From the NCBI GenBank assembly GCA_934271265.1, contig CAKQRE010000036.1, positions 1 to 64,000 of the forward strand: a stretch of DNA of 64,000 bases, read 5' to 3'. Both the position numbers and the translations under genes were made by a program. The notes beneath the pieces are model-generated. The model had not been told where the DNA came from. It worked only from the letters and a program-made list of their open reading frames with translations, and made no database searches. The stretch comes from an uncultured Clostridia bacterium (GTDB lineage: Bacteria > Bacillota > Clostridia > Christensenellales > Borkfalkiaceae). The first letter of the stretch is position 1; each line of letters starts with the position of its first letter. This document shows positions 39,621-49,270 of the stretch, piece by piece.

Positions 39621-42600
39621 AAATTTCTCCTTTCTTTTTTACCGTGATAACCGCGAGCGGAAGAAAAGCGATAAGAACGAACATGCCGTAATCTACCGAA
39701 CTGCCACAACCGCTCTTTTCTTCTTTCACCGTCACTTTCAATTCGCCGGTCACCGATTTCCCGTCAACGGTAATACGGAAGGTCACCGTTTGTTCGCCCG
39801 TCCGATCGGGATCGTATCCCGTAATTCTCGCGCCGGACAGATCGACTTCTTTGCCCGTTGCCCCGGACACCATCAGAACGATGGCTTTCACGCCGAAACG
39901 ATCCTTCACGGAGGCGAAATCGAATTTTTCGCCCTTCGTCAGCTCCACCGCTTTCTCCGATGTAATAAGAATTCCGGAAACGGAATCCGTCACGGAAACG
40001 GTGTACGTTAATTCCTTGATCGTATCTCCCGCGATCGTCTTCAACGTCGCCTTAACCGTGGTCGAGCCGATCTTAAGCCCCTTGATAAGCCCCTGCGCGC
40101 TGACCGAAGCCACCGAAGGATCGGATACCGCGAAGAACCATTCCGCATTCGAGCAGTAAGAGGGGATCGCCACAACGTTCGTCGCATGGGTCTCTCCCAT
40201 ACCGACGGATACCGTCTCCTCGAGCACTTTCGCGTCCGCAACGGGAATCTCGAGGAAGAATTTTTTGTTTTCGTTATACGTAAAGGTCATGTCGTATTTC
40301 AGTTCGCCCACTTTTACGTAATCGCCCGCGCCCTGCGGCACGTTGTTGGCGTCCGTTTCGCCGAACCATTTATAGAAGCCCATGCCTTTTTTCAGAGTAA
40401 TCGTATCGCCGACGAGATACGTTTCGATCCCCTTGCCGCCGATCTTCGGCGTGACCGTAAAGATATACGTGAGATATGCCTGAGAATCGCATTCTACCGT
40501 TTCGCCCGCACGGGTGTAGGTCACGTAGTCGGTCATAAATTTGCCTTCGTCTCCCGGCAGATCGTACGGATAAACGTTTGCCATGTTGCCGAACGTTTTC
40601 CGGAAGAAAATTCCGATTGTGGTTCCCATGAACCAGCCGGCATCGTCATAGCAGGCGATGTTGTCGGGATATACTTCTTCCACGTTCCACACAGCGACGG
40701 AAATTTCAAGCTTAAACGGCTTATCGCCCACGTAAACGGTCATCTCGATCGTCTGCTTGCCTGCGGCGGAAGTGTCGAGTTCGTAAGACGCGTTGTCGTC
40801 CGTAAGAGCAAACGCTTCGCCGTAAATGCCGTCGCCGTAATCGGCGTAAACGCTGATCTTCGAAAGGTCGAGCGAGCCGCCGACGGAGAGATTATACACT
40901 CTTTCGTCCGCAAGTTTTACACCGACGATCTCCTTTTTTACAACGGAAAGCGCGATCGTGCATTTGCGGGAACCGAATTTCAGAGAAATCGTCGCGCTTC
41001 CCTCGCCGACCGCTCTGATCTTTCCGTTTTCGATCGTCGCAACCTTAGGCTCGGAAGATTCGAGAGAGGGAACGTAATAACTGTTTTCGGGCAGTACGCT
41101 GTATTCGGGCGCATATTCCGCCCCGACGGGCAACGTGAGAGAAGTTTCAAGAACGGTAACTTCTACGGCGTCTGCTTCAAACAAGGTCCATTCCGTACCC
41201 GTCCACACGTAAGATACGTCGTTTTTGAACTTATAGGCGGCGATCCACGTTCCGTCCGTATAACGCCAGAAGCGGAAGTTTTTATTGAAGGAAAGCACCG
41301 CTCCGACCGGGATCGAACCCTTTGCCGACATATCGAATTCGTTGAAGAAGAGAATGCACTGAAGATTCGATACCTGCCCGACGGAGTGAAGAGCGTATTC
41401 CACGGCGCCGTCCAGCGCGGCTTTCCGAAGGGTTACGATATTTGTCGGGATACCGTAAAGAGGATTTTCGATGATGTTGAACGATTTCACGTCCGAAGTT
41501 TCGCTTCCGCCGACGGAATCGATAAAGTATACGTCCACTGCGCTGCCGAAGGATACGATGCGGGACGGATTGACGTTTTCAACCGTTTCAACCTCATATA
41601 CGTAAACGAGAACGTCGACAGAGAAATCTTCGTTTTTGAGAACGACTTTCGTTTCGCCCGCGACCGAGTTATTAAACATGCTCGCATCGATCATATCTTT
41701 CGTCACGGCAAATTCCGTTCCGGCAACGCCGTCTTCCATGATCCAGTACGCGGAGAGATTTGCGACCAGACGATCGAGATCGAGCGTTTCGCCGACGTAG
41801 GCGACAAAGTAAGCCTTGCCGTCTCTCTGCGCACTCGTTGCGAGTTCGTAGCGTATTCCCGTTTTCGCGGGTTCCGCACCGACGGTAACGGCGATCGTTT
41901 TCGTGATCTCCGCAAACACGAGTTTAAAGGTCACGTCGCCCTGCGTAAGAGCGGACACGTTGCCTTCCTGGTCAACGGTCGCTACGTTTTCGTTATCCGA
42001 ATAGAATTTCGGGTAATCGACAGCACCTTCGTTCACGCTCCAGCGGATCTTTGCCGTCGTTCCCGCACGGAGAGAAAGAATTTCTTCTTCGTTGACGATC
42101 GACGCGCTCGTCGCCGCCGGCGCCTTTACGAAATTCGCGCCGTCATAGCGATAAATCAGGTTTTCACCGAGAACGAACACGGGGGCGTAACTCTCTTCGA
42201 GTCGTACCATACCCATATCGTTGTTATAATTCGCCTCGTTCATCTCGTAAACGGTAAGTCCCTTGAGAAGAATAATACCGTCGCCCGCGCGGAATTCGGA
42301 GATCCCGACAAAGGCAAATTTCCCCTGCGACAGGACGTATCTCGTCGGAATCCGCTTCCCGTCGCGCACGAAGATCGCGGTCGCGGCGAATTTCTCGTAA
42401 ACGCGGAGATCGGCTTTCGTATGATCGTACTGATGCCAGCCGGAAGTCGCGTCGTCGAAATAAGAGGAAGCCCCCTTCACGCCCGTGAGACCGAAGTCGA
42501 TCACGAGAGCGTCGGACGAAGTGTGCGTTCCGACCGTTACCGTGCCCGCGGCAACCGAAATCGTTTCGCCGGCGGTAGCATACGAACCCGTCCAGCCGTC

Positions 42601-45420
42601 GGTCGTATATTCCGCAACGTAAGTTTTCGCCGTGGAGATATTTTCGCCGTTCGCCGTAAAGGAGAAGCCCGCGTTCACCGTGATCTTATCGCCGACGGCA
42701 GGCTTTGCGGACGTGAGGAAGAGAAGAGACGGCATCATGTCGCCCGCGGCGGAGACGGAATAGTTCACGCTCGTAACGGAAACCTTCTGCCCGCTTACCG
42801 AGATATATTTCACCGCGGAAAGATCGGCATTTTCCGTAGCGAACGCGACGGAACCGAGATTGCGGTTGATCGCGAACGTCGGCATTTCCGCACCTGTTGC
42901 CGTAATAAAGCGGAACACGTCCGTCGAGACGACGTTACCTGCCGTTTTCACGCTGCCGGCGATCTTCCAATCGGAAATTCCGGAGATCGTTCTGCGCGCC
43001 TTAAAGCCGAAACTCGTTTCCGTTTCGGTATAATCCTGTTCTGTAAACGCCGTGTCGTTCACCTTTACGTTAAGTTTGCCGTTTTCCGCCACGATGCGGA
43101 AACGGAACTGCGTAACGCCCTTGAATTCCGGTTCTTCGATCAGCCCGTCGCCATGATACTCTTCCCCGCGATAGAAATGGATCTTTTCGCAGTAAGGGCA
43201 ATACGCGATGCCGTAACCGCCCGCCGTGAACATGACGTATCTGAGCCCCGTGTGATCGGCGGACAGATAGTTCAAGGTAAATTCGAGCGTAAAGTCTCCT
43301 TCGTAAACCTTTCCGAAGGTAACGGAGGAATCGTAGTCGGCGGAATCCGCCGCCGTGTTTTTAGAAAGAGAGATCGTGAGTTTATCTTCTTCTGCCGCGA
43401 TAAAGTTGCCGTCGTATTCCGGCACGTTCTTTACGGAATCGGCAAAATCGGAGGTACCCCAGTTCACGAAGGTCTTGCCGGCGTCGGGATCGACGGGAAT
43501 AACCGGTTCCTCCTTCACTTCTCCCTCCGCCTTGAAATCGGAGATCTCTGCAGTCACTCTGTGCGCTTTGAAACCGAATTTCGCCGTCTCGCTTGCATAA
43601 ACCTGCGTATCGCCGAGCTTATTTCCGTTCACGTAGAAGGAAAGTTCGTTGCCGCTTCTCACCACACGGAACGTTCCTTCGTTTGCGGAGAAAGACATCG
43701 ATGCGACCCTCTTCGTATCGTAAGTCGTACTCTGAAGAAGCTGAACGTCCGCATTGTAAGGACAATACATCATCGCATAGGAATCTCCGATCGTAAACAT
43801 GAGGTAACGCACGCCCGTGTTTGAAACCGAAAGGTAATTCAAAGTATATCCGATCGCGAAATCGCCCGTGTATTCTTTATTGAAAGAGACGGTCGCCTCT
43901 TTCGTGAAATCGGTCGCGCCGGCATTTGCCGAAAGATCGAAAGTAAGTTTGTCGTTCGCGGTAGAGACGGAGTTGTTTTCAAACTCGGGAACGTCGATCG
44001 CGGCGGCGGCGAAATCTTCGCTCGTCCACGATTTTACCGGAGCTGCGACGTCGCCGCTGCTCCTGATCCCGGAAAGCTCGCAGATCACCCTGCGCGCCTT
44101 CATCGTAAACTGTGTTTTTTCCGCGGTAATCCCGCTTGCGCTGCCGAGGAGTTCACCGTTGATAAACAAGGAAAGCACGTCGCCGTTGCGGACGAATTTC
44201 ACGGTAAATTCCGAACCGGGATTTGTCTTCGCGATACGCCCCGCGCCGTCGGAACTGTAATTCGTGCCGGCAAGAAGAGAGGCGTCGCCGTCACCCCAAT
44301 AGGGGCAATACAAGAAGGAATAATCCCCCGCGGAGAAAATGAAGAATCTGTCGCCCGTGTGATCGGGGGAAAGATAAGAAAACCGGAAAGAAAGGGTAAA
44401 ATCCCCTTTGTAAACACGGTTAAACGAAGCGGAAATATCGTAGGCGTCCGTATTCGGAGCGGTCGCCTTGGAAAGATTGACGGAGATCTTATCGCCGTCG
44501 AACTTAACGGAATTCCCCTCGTAGGAAGGAACGTTCAACGTGCCGTCGGATAAAACGTCCGTCGTCCAGAGCACTTCTTCGGGGACTTCCGCCGTCCGTT
44601 TCGTCCATACGCCGTTGCCGTCGCACACAAAAACGATATCTTCTTCGCCGAACGTGTAAACGGCGTCGTGATCGATGAAAGTCGTATTTCCTTTCAGAGT
44701 GATCGTTGCGCCTTTCGCCGCCGTTTTGAAATTCATGAAGCCGTTCGTATCGTAAAACTTCATACATCCCATGGCGGGCTCGTTGCGGAAATTCGTGACC
44801 GAAGCCGTCTTGCTTCCGTCCGACAGAACCACGGAAGAGAGAGGCGCGCCCGCAATGTCATACTCGCTTACCCCTTCCGCCGTATATAAAGACGGAGAAA
44901 CCGTAAGACGGAACATGTTTTCGTCCGCAGAGATCGCGACGGGAGAAAGGGTTACCTTTTCCGCGGCTTTCTTCGTCCAGCCGCCGTTGCCGTCGCACTC
45001 GTATACCACGTCTTTATCGCCAAAGGAATAAGTCGTTCCTCGATCGGTAAAAGTCGCGTTTGCTTTGAATGTGATCGTTGAACCTTTCGCCGCCGTTTTG
45101 AAATTCATGAAGCCGTTCGTATCGTAAAACTTCATGCGACCCATGGCGGGTTCGTTGCGGAAATGCGTGACCGAAGCCGTTTTGCTCCCGTCCGAAAGGA
45201 TAACGGAAGAGAGAGGAGCGCCCGCAATGTCGTATTCGATCACCCCTTCTTCCGTATACAGCGAGGGGGAAACCTCCGCCGTAAAGTAGTTTTCGTCCGC
45301 GCCGAGCGCGGCGGGCAGTCCGAGCGCAATGGGATCGCCTTCCGCGAACGCCGTTACGGCAAAACCGCACATACACACCGCCATGACGACGGACAGGACA
45401 AAGACCAACAGTTTTTTCAT
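39610..45420 (-). CDS. Giant 1936-residue surface protein with repeat domains and Gly-Cys tail
   Basis: The precursor has a signal peptide (cleavage near VTAFA-EGD). Then come two tandem 124-residue repeats (about 30-280, nearly identical at DNA level), three LamG-like repeats of about 180 residues (about 283-455, 463-640, 650-820; each with GDFTLSF..NYLS..HTG..Y(V/L)MF..G and YCPY), two further beta-domains, a BIG2-like Ig domain (about 1110-1185), and about 1190-1890 homologous to the 803-residue surface protein. The tail is EKSGCGSSV (Cys1905), a hydrophobic helix and KKKGEIYAD. No enzyme motif is seen, so a large glycan-binding or scaffold role is inferred. The tail codons carry the ribosome-binding site of the next gene. 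Confidence 0.85.
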   Translation of the reverse strand: MKKLLVFVLSVVMAVCMCGFAVTAFAEGDPIALGLPAALGADENYFTAEVSPSLYTEEGVIEYDIAGAPLSSVILSDGSKTASVTHFRNEPAMGRMKFYDTNGFMNFKTAAKGSTITFKANATFTDRGTTYSFGDKDVVYECDGNGGWTKKAAEKVTLSPVAISADENMFRLTVSPSLYTAEGVSEYDIAGAPLSSVVLSDGSKTASVTNFRNEPAMGCMKFYDTNGFMNFKTAAKGATITLKGNTTFIDHDAVYTFGEEDIVFVCDGNGVWTKRTAEVPEEVLWTTDVLSDGTLNVPSYEGNSVKFDGDKISVNLSKATAPNTDAYDISASFNRVYKGDFTLSFRFSYLSPDHTGDRFFIFSAGDYSFLYCPYWGDGDASLLAGTNYSSDGAGRIAKTNPGSEFTVKFVRNGDVLSLFINGELLGSASGITAEKTQFTMKARRVICELSGIRSSGDVAAPVKSWTSEDFAAAAIDVPEFENNSVSTANDKLTFDLSANAGATDFTKEATVSFNKEYTGDFAIGYTLNYLSVSNTGVRYLMFTIGDSYAMMYCPYNADVQLLQSTTYDTKRVASMSFSANEGTFRVVRSGNELSFYVNGNKLGDTQVYASETAKFGFKAHRVTAEISDFKAEGEVKEEPVIPVDPDAGKTFVNWGTSDFADSVKNVPEYDGNFIAAEEDKLTISLSKNTAADSADYDSSVTFGKVYEGDFTLEFTLNYLSADHTGLRYVMFTAGGYGIAYCPYCEKIHFYRGEEYHGDGLIEEPEFKGVTQFRFRIVAENGKLNVKVNDTAFTEQDYTETETSFGFKARRTISGISDWKIAGSVKTAGNVVSTDVFRFITATGAEMPTFAINRNLGSVAFATENADLSAVKYISVSGQKVSVTSVNYSVSAAGDMMPSLLFLTSAKPAVGDKITVNAGFSFTANGENISTAKTYVAEYTTDGWTGSYATAGETISVAAGTVTVGTHTSSDALVIDFGLTGVKGASSYFDDATSGWHQYDHTKADLRVYEKFAATAIFVRDGKRIPTRYVLSQGKFAFVGISEFRAGDGIILLKGLTVYEMNEANYNNDMGMVRLEESYAPVFVLGENLIYRYDGANFVKAPAATSASIVNEEEILSLRAGTTAKIRWSVNEGAVDYPKFYSDNENVATVDQEGNVSALTQGDVTFKLVFAEITKTIAVTVGAEPAKTGIRYELATSAQRDGKAYFVAYVGETLDLDRLVANLSAYWIMEDGVAGTEFAVTKDMIDASMFNNSVAGETKVVLKNEDFSVDVLVYVYEVETVENVNPSRIVSFGSAVDVYFIDSVGGSETSDVKSFNIIENPLYGIPTNIVTLRKAALDGAVEYALHSVGQVSNLQCILFFNEFDMSAKGSIPVGAVLSFNKNFRFWRYTDGTWIAAYKFKNDVSYVWTGTEWTLFEADAVEVTVLETSLTLPVGAEYAPEYSVLPENSYYVPSLESSEPKVATIENGKIRAVGEGSATISLKFGSRKCTIALSVVKKEIVGVKLADERVYNLSVGGSLDLSKISVYADYGDGIYGEAFALTDDNASYELDTSAAGKQTIEMTVYVGDKPFKLEISVAVWNVEEVYPDNIACYDDAGWFMGTTIGIFFRKTFGNMANVYPYDLPGDEGKFMTDYVTYTRAGETVECDSQAYLTYIFTVTPKIGGKGIETYLVGDTITLKKGMGFYKWFGETDANNVPQGAGDYVKVGELKYDMTFTYNENKKFFLEIPVADAKVLEETVSVGMGETHATNVVAIPSYCSNAEWFFAVSDPSVASVSAQGLIKGLKIGSTTVKATLKTIAGDTIKELTYTVSVTDSVSGILITSEKAVELTKGEKFDFASVKDRFGVKAIVLMVSGATGKEVDLSGARITGYDPDRTGEQTVTFRITVDGKSVTGELKVTVKEEKSGCGSSVDYGMFVLIAFLPLAVITVKKKGEIYAD
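44590..45333 (-). repeat. Two 372-bp tandem repeats in the giant surface-protein gene
   Basis: Blocks starting near 44590 and 44962 repeat with a 372-bp period (124 codons); stretches around GCCGCCGTTTTGAAATTCAT (plus strand, 44718 and 45090) are identical over tens of bases. The copies are too alike to be old, suggesting recent duplication. Confidence 0.75.
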
Positions 45421-45435
45421 AATTTTCCTCCGATT

Positions 45436-47448
45436 TTAATATCCGTAAGAATAGCGAAGCCTGCCGATGGGCGCGCTGTCGCCGCTCACGTAATAATCCA
45501 TGATATCTTTATAATTCGTCACGTTATCCGCGACTTTAAAGCCGAACGAAAAATCGCTTGCCGAAAGCCCGAGAAGAGCCAGCGGAACGGTGATCAGCAT
45601 TTTATTGCCCTCGATCGTCATCGCCGCGTCGCCCGCTTTTTCCCAATTCCAGCCGCCGGCGCTTTTTTCCACCGAAGCCTTCCCGCTTTCGGGAGAACGA
45701 TTGAGAATGTAATCGTAACCTTCCCAGGAATTGTCCGCGTTTGCCTTTTTGGTGGAGAGAAGAACGTTCATCCAGTTTTCTCCTCCCTCGTATGCCGTGA
45801 TCGCTTCTGCCGTTTCGATGCCGAAATATACGTTTTCGTCGTCATGCGTGACCGTGACGGACACGATGTCGTTCCGGGCGGAACGATCGGTATACCAGGA
45901 ACCTAAAAGCCCGAGCGTTTTCGCCTCGGAGCGAATATCGAACCCGTAGAAATCGCGTTCGATCGCATCGCCGCGGAAATCGAAATATTTCGACGATACG
46001 CCGGAAAGATCGGCGAAACTCTTCACCGTTTTCTTTTCCCACTCGTAATCGGACGCCTTCTCCGCGCCCTTGTATTTTCTCACGTTTCTCACAAGCTGAA
46101 GATAGAAGTTATCCTGATAGGTATTTTTATCCATCTCCATATCGCGGGAGAATTCGTTGGAGAAATTATCCACGAAAATGGGATGATCGCTCCCGCCCGG
46201 GCAGTACTTCCAGGCGAGCCATTCGTTCCAGCCCGTTACCGTGACCATTTCCACTTCTTTTCCGGAAGCCTCGTAGCGGAACACCGTTTCCCACTGATCT
46301 TCGATGTTTTTTCCCGCCTGCCAGTTTTCTTCCACGGTCAGGGTCGATTCGTTCCACCCCTTGGAACTTCTCCCGTCGAGACGATATCTCGAAAGATCGT
46401 TCCCGTAAAGGTTTTTCATATACGTATAGATCGAATAAGAGGTTTCGTTCGAGCCGTGCTGCGCCACGGAAACGTTCACCGCCTTGTTCTCCGGATAGTA
46501 ATAATTATCTCCCGTCGTCCAGTCCATCCAGGGAAATCCGTTGTCCGCATAATTCTGATTGGGCCACTGCGATTCGCGCACGTCGAAATACTCGCGCATT
46601 TCGTCGGAAATATTCACTCTCGCCGTACCCTGCGCGTCCGTTCCCTTGTTGTTCTTCGTCGTGCCGACGATCAGCGGTTTTCCCGTCGGTCTGAACCAGA
46701 TGTCTTCGTATTTGCCGTCTTTATAGAAGCAATCGTAAATTTCGTTCACGCGGTCGCCCGACTGCGTGTTGGTATAAAACACGACTTTCGGAACGTTCCA
46801 TCCCTGATTATACAGCTTTAAGATCGTATCGAGAAGGGTGTAAGTCGGTCTCGACAGCGCGACGTTTTTCGGATCGGTCGGATCGGACACGAACGCCGTG
46901 TGATAGTTCTTTTCGTAGATCTTTTCGTTCGTCACGTCGAGATAGATGAAATCCACCCCCGCGAGCGTGAGCAGCTCCATGTGCCGCGTGATCACCCATT
47001 CGTCGGCGGTGTTATAATAGCCGTAAAGGGGCTCGCTCGTCCAGTGCACGTAATTCGCCGGGCTTTCCATTCCGTCCGGATAGCCCGCTTCGGCATTTTT
47101 CGTTCCGGGAATCTTCTGACCGATCCTGTAATTCGTATCGAGGATCGCTTTCGCGCCGTTTTCCGTTGCGAGAAGTTTTGTGGAGTCGTAAACGCCGGCG
47201 GAAGTAACGTGCGTTCCGAGCCACAGAAAATAAAACACGCCTACGTAACGTTTGCGGTCTTTTTTCTCCCCGCCGGTCGGCGTGATCTCCCTTCCGAGCC
47301 TGTCCGTTCCGGATAAGCTCGCGATCGTAAACTGATTTTCGTCGGGCAACTGAGTCATATTCGGTTTTCCATCCTTTTTACAAGCACACAAGAAAGTCAT
47401 GACGGCGCACAGGGCGATCCCGATTGCTCTTTTCAGCTTCTGATTCAT
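45436..47448 (-). CDS. Lipoprotein glycoside hydrolase, GH99/WbsX-like, with DOMON-type C-domain
   Basis: The 670-residue precursor has a lipoprotein signal (IALCAVMTFLCAC, lipid Cys about 23). The main part (about 65-450) looks like a TIM-barrel glycosidase of the GH99/WbsX or GH71-like group: VGVFYFLWLG, LAGVDFIYLDVTNE, VVFYTNT and VTGWNEWLAWKY with a likely catalytic Glu. The last 150 residues (VTVTHDDENVYFGIETAE) resemble a CBM9/DOMON carbohydrate-binding domain. The assignment rests on pattern only, so an alternative endo-glycosidase family is possible. It is located between the sugar-permease genes and the giant surface protein. Confidence 0.65.
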   Translation of the reverse strand: MNQKLKRAIGIALCAVMTFLCACKKDGKPNMTQLPDENQFTIASLSGTDRLGREITPTGGEKKDRKRYVGVFYFLWLGTHVTSAGVYDSTKLLATENGAKAILDTNYRIGQKIPGTKNAEAGYPDGMESPANYVHWTSEPLYGYYNTADEWVITRHMELLTLAGVDFIYLDVTNEKIYEKNYHTAFVSDPTDPKNVALSRPTYTLLDTILKLYNQGWNVPKVVFYTNTQSGDRVNEIYDCFYKDGKYEDIWFRPTGKPLIVGTTKNNKGTDAQGTARVNISDEMREYFDVRESQWPNQNYADNGFPWMDWTTGDNYYYPENKAVNVSVAQHGSNETSYSIYTYMKNLYGNDLSRYRLDGRSSKGWNESTLTVEENWQAGKNIEDQWETVFRYEASGKEVEMVTVTGWNEWLAWKYCPGGSDHPIFVDNFSNEFSRDMEMDKNTYQDNFYLQLVRNVRKYKGAEKASDYEWEKKTVKSFADLSGVSSKYFDFRGDAIERDFYGFDIRSEAKTLGLLGSWYTDRSARNDIVSVTVTHDDENVYFGIETAEAITAYEGGENWMNVLLSTKKANADNSWEGYDYILNRSPESGKASVEKSAGGWNWEKAGDAAMTIEGNKMLITVPLALLGLSASDFSFGFKVADNVTNYKDIMDYYVSGDSAPIGRLRYSYGY

Positions 47449-47517
47449 GTGTTCTCCTTGAATTGTTTTATTGATTTTTTTCGTATCCTGTCGTATAAGC
47501 CGATCAACCGCGTTTTA

Positions 47518-48369
47518 TTATCCTTTCAGTCCGGCGGAGGCAATGCCTTCCACCAGGTATTTCTGGAACACCGCGTAAAGGACGGTGGGAACGACGGACA
47601 TGACGGTCGCCGCGGCGAATATCCATTCCGGATGCTTCGAGTTGGTTTCCGAACTCGTCATTTTGTAAAGGGCGTAAGCGAGCGTATAGGGGGCGTCGCC
47701 CGAGTTGTTGTACATGGACGGCGTGAGATAATCTCCCCATGCGCCGATAAAAGCGGTAACGCCGAGATAGATCATGATCGGGAAACAAAGCGGCGCGCAG
47801 ATGACGAAACAGCGGACGAAAGCGTTTGCCCCGTCGAGTTTCGCCCCTTCCTCCAGAGCCTTCGGGATCCCGAGAAGAAATTGTCTGCTCAGGAAGATGT
47901 TCATCGCCCCGCCGAAGAAGATCCCCGGCAGAAAGAGAGGTTTTAAAGTGTTCGTGAAGCCGAGATCGTTATAAAGAACGTACATCGGAACCTGCGTGAC
48001 GATCGACGGCAGAAGCACCGTGACCATCATGAGAGAAAACATGAGGTTTTTCCCGATAAATTCCAGCCTTGCGAACGCATACGCCGCAAGGAAGGAGGAA
48101 AGGGGCACCGTTACCGTTACGATCAGCGTTACGATCACGCTGTTTAAAAGAGGCTTGCCGTATCCCCCTTCGCGGAATGCGAGAGGATAGTTTTCAAAGT
48201 GCAGCCCGTCGGGGAAAAACCTCGTTTTCGGCTGAAGGATATATTCGTTGCTCATCAATCCGCGGTTTATCATGAAGAAATACGGAAACAGCAGAATGAC
48301 GGCAAGCAACACGAAAACCGCGTATAAGGCGATATTCCGCCCTTTTTTCCTTTGTTTAATCGTTCGCAT
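47518..48369 (-). CDS. Carbohydrate ABC transporter permease (MalG type)
   Basis: The 283-residue permease has six predicted helices and the EAA loop ALEEGAKLDGANAFVRCFVICAP. The ATG at 48369 lies 14 bp inside the preceding permease gene; the longer in-frame extension upstream is a shadow of that gene. With the partner permease and binding protein it forms a family-1-type sugar importer. No ATPase gene is in the cluster, so a shared MsmX-like ATPase encoded elsewhere is likely. Confidence 0.92.
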   Translation of the reverse strand: MRTIKQRKKGRNIALYAVFVLLAVILLFPYFFMINRGLMSNEYILQPKTRFFPDGLHFENYPLAFREGGYGKPLLNSVIVTLIVTVTVPLSSFLAAYAFARLEFIGKNLMFSLMMVTVLLPSIVTQVPMYVLYNDLGFTNTLKPLFLPGIFFGGAMNIFLSRQFLLGIPKALEEGAKLDGANAFVRCFVICAPLCFPIMIYLGVTAFIGAWGDYLTPSMYNNSGDAPYTLAYALYKMTSSETNSKHPEWIFAAATVMSVVPTVLYAVFQKYLVEGIASAGLKG

Positions 48370-49270
48370 ACTGCACCCACTTATCCGTTCTGAACACGAG
48401 AATCGTGCACAGCCCGACCGCCGCCACGAGCAGCCATGCAAGAGCGCACGCGTACCCCATGTTATAGCGACGGAACGCTTCGTCGTAAATTTTCAAACCG
48501 AACATAAATACCGAGTTTTCGTAGCCGAAACCCTGATTGGGAGCAAACGTAAGCGTTCCGTTGAACTGCAACGTAACGATGAACGTTGTTATCAGGTTGT
48601 AAAAAATCATCGGCGTGGAAAGCGGCAACGTGATTTTGAAAAAGGATGTCGCCTTTCCCGCCCCGTCGATCGAAGCCGCCTCGTATAGCTGTTTCGGAAT
48701 GTTTTTGAATTGCGCCAGCCAGACGATCACGCCGCCGCCGAGACTCCACAAGTTCATGAACACGATGGAAAGGATCGCCGATGAAGACTCGGCGTAGAAA
48801 AATTTAAGTTGCTTCAGCCCGAGGGAAAGAAGTATCGTGTTAAAAAGCCCGGGGCTTTCCGCCGTCACGTCGTATCGCATCACATAGCTCCACACGATGC
48901 CGCCGACGATCGCCGGCATAACGCACGGCAGATAGTAGATCACGCGGAAGGTCTTCACGCCCTTCAGATCGACGTTCAGAAGAAGCGCGAGCAGATAGGA
49001 TCCGACCAGAACCACGGGGATATTTACGGCGGCGAACAACAGAGTGTTCCCGACCACCTTTCCCATTGCGGGATCGCGGAATGCCTTCGCATAGTTGCCT
49101 ATCCCCACGAAATCGAATTTCGATACCACGTCGTAATCGTAAAAAGAATACCAGAGGGACTGCACGATCGGAAGCAGGGTAAACACGCAGATACCGAAGG
49201 TCATCGGCAAAAGGAAAAGCCACCCCGTTACGCTCCCCTTGATTTTTTTGGCGAGAGTTTTACCGTTCAT
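48356..49270 (-). CDS. Carbohydrate ABC transporter permease (MalF/UgpA type)
   Basis: The 304-residue permease begins GWLFLLPMTFGICVFTLLPIVQSLWYSFYDYD and has six helices; the EAA loop is QLYEAASIDGAGKATSFFKITLP. It overlaps the binding-protein gene by 4 bp (ATGA) and the next permease gene by 14 bp. It imports the oligosaccharide captured by the binding protein. Confidence 0.93.
   Translation of the reverse strand: MNGKTLAKKIKGSVTGWLFLLPMTFGICVFTLLPIVQSLWYSFYDYDVVSKFDFVGIGNYAKAFRDPAMGKVVGNTLLFAAVNIPVVLVGSYLLALLLNVDLKGVKTFRVIYYLPCVMPAIVGGIVWSYVMRYDVTAESPGLFNTILLSLGLKQLKFFYAESSSAILSIVFMNLWSLGGGVIVWLAQFKNIPKQLYEAASIDGAGKATSFFKITLPLSTPMIFYNLITTFIVTLQFNGTLTFAPNQGFGYENSVFMFGLKIYDEAFRRYNMGYACALAWLLVAAVGLCTILVFRTDKWVQYAND

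Noticed and set aside
40186..43824. Open frame of 1212 codons on the plus strand
   Set aside because: It is entirely antisense to the 1936-residue surface-protein gene, is rich in Arg/His/Phe, and has no ribosome-binding site or signal. The minus-strand frame has a signal peptide, repeats and a tail.
24030..45420. LPXTG sortase signals on the surface proteins
   Set aside because: No LPXTG, NPQTN or similar motif occurs in the C-terminal 50 residues of any of the four proteins.
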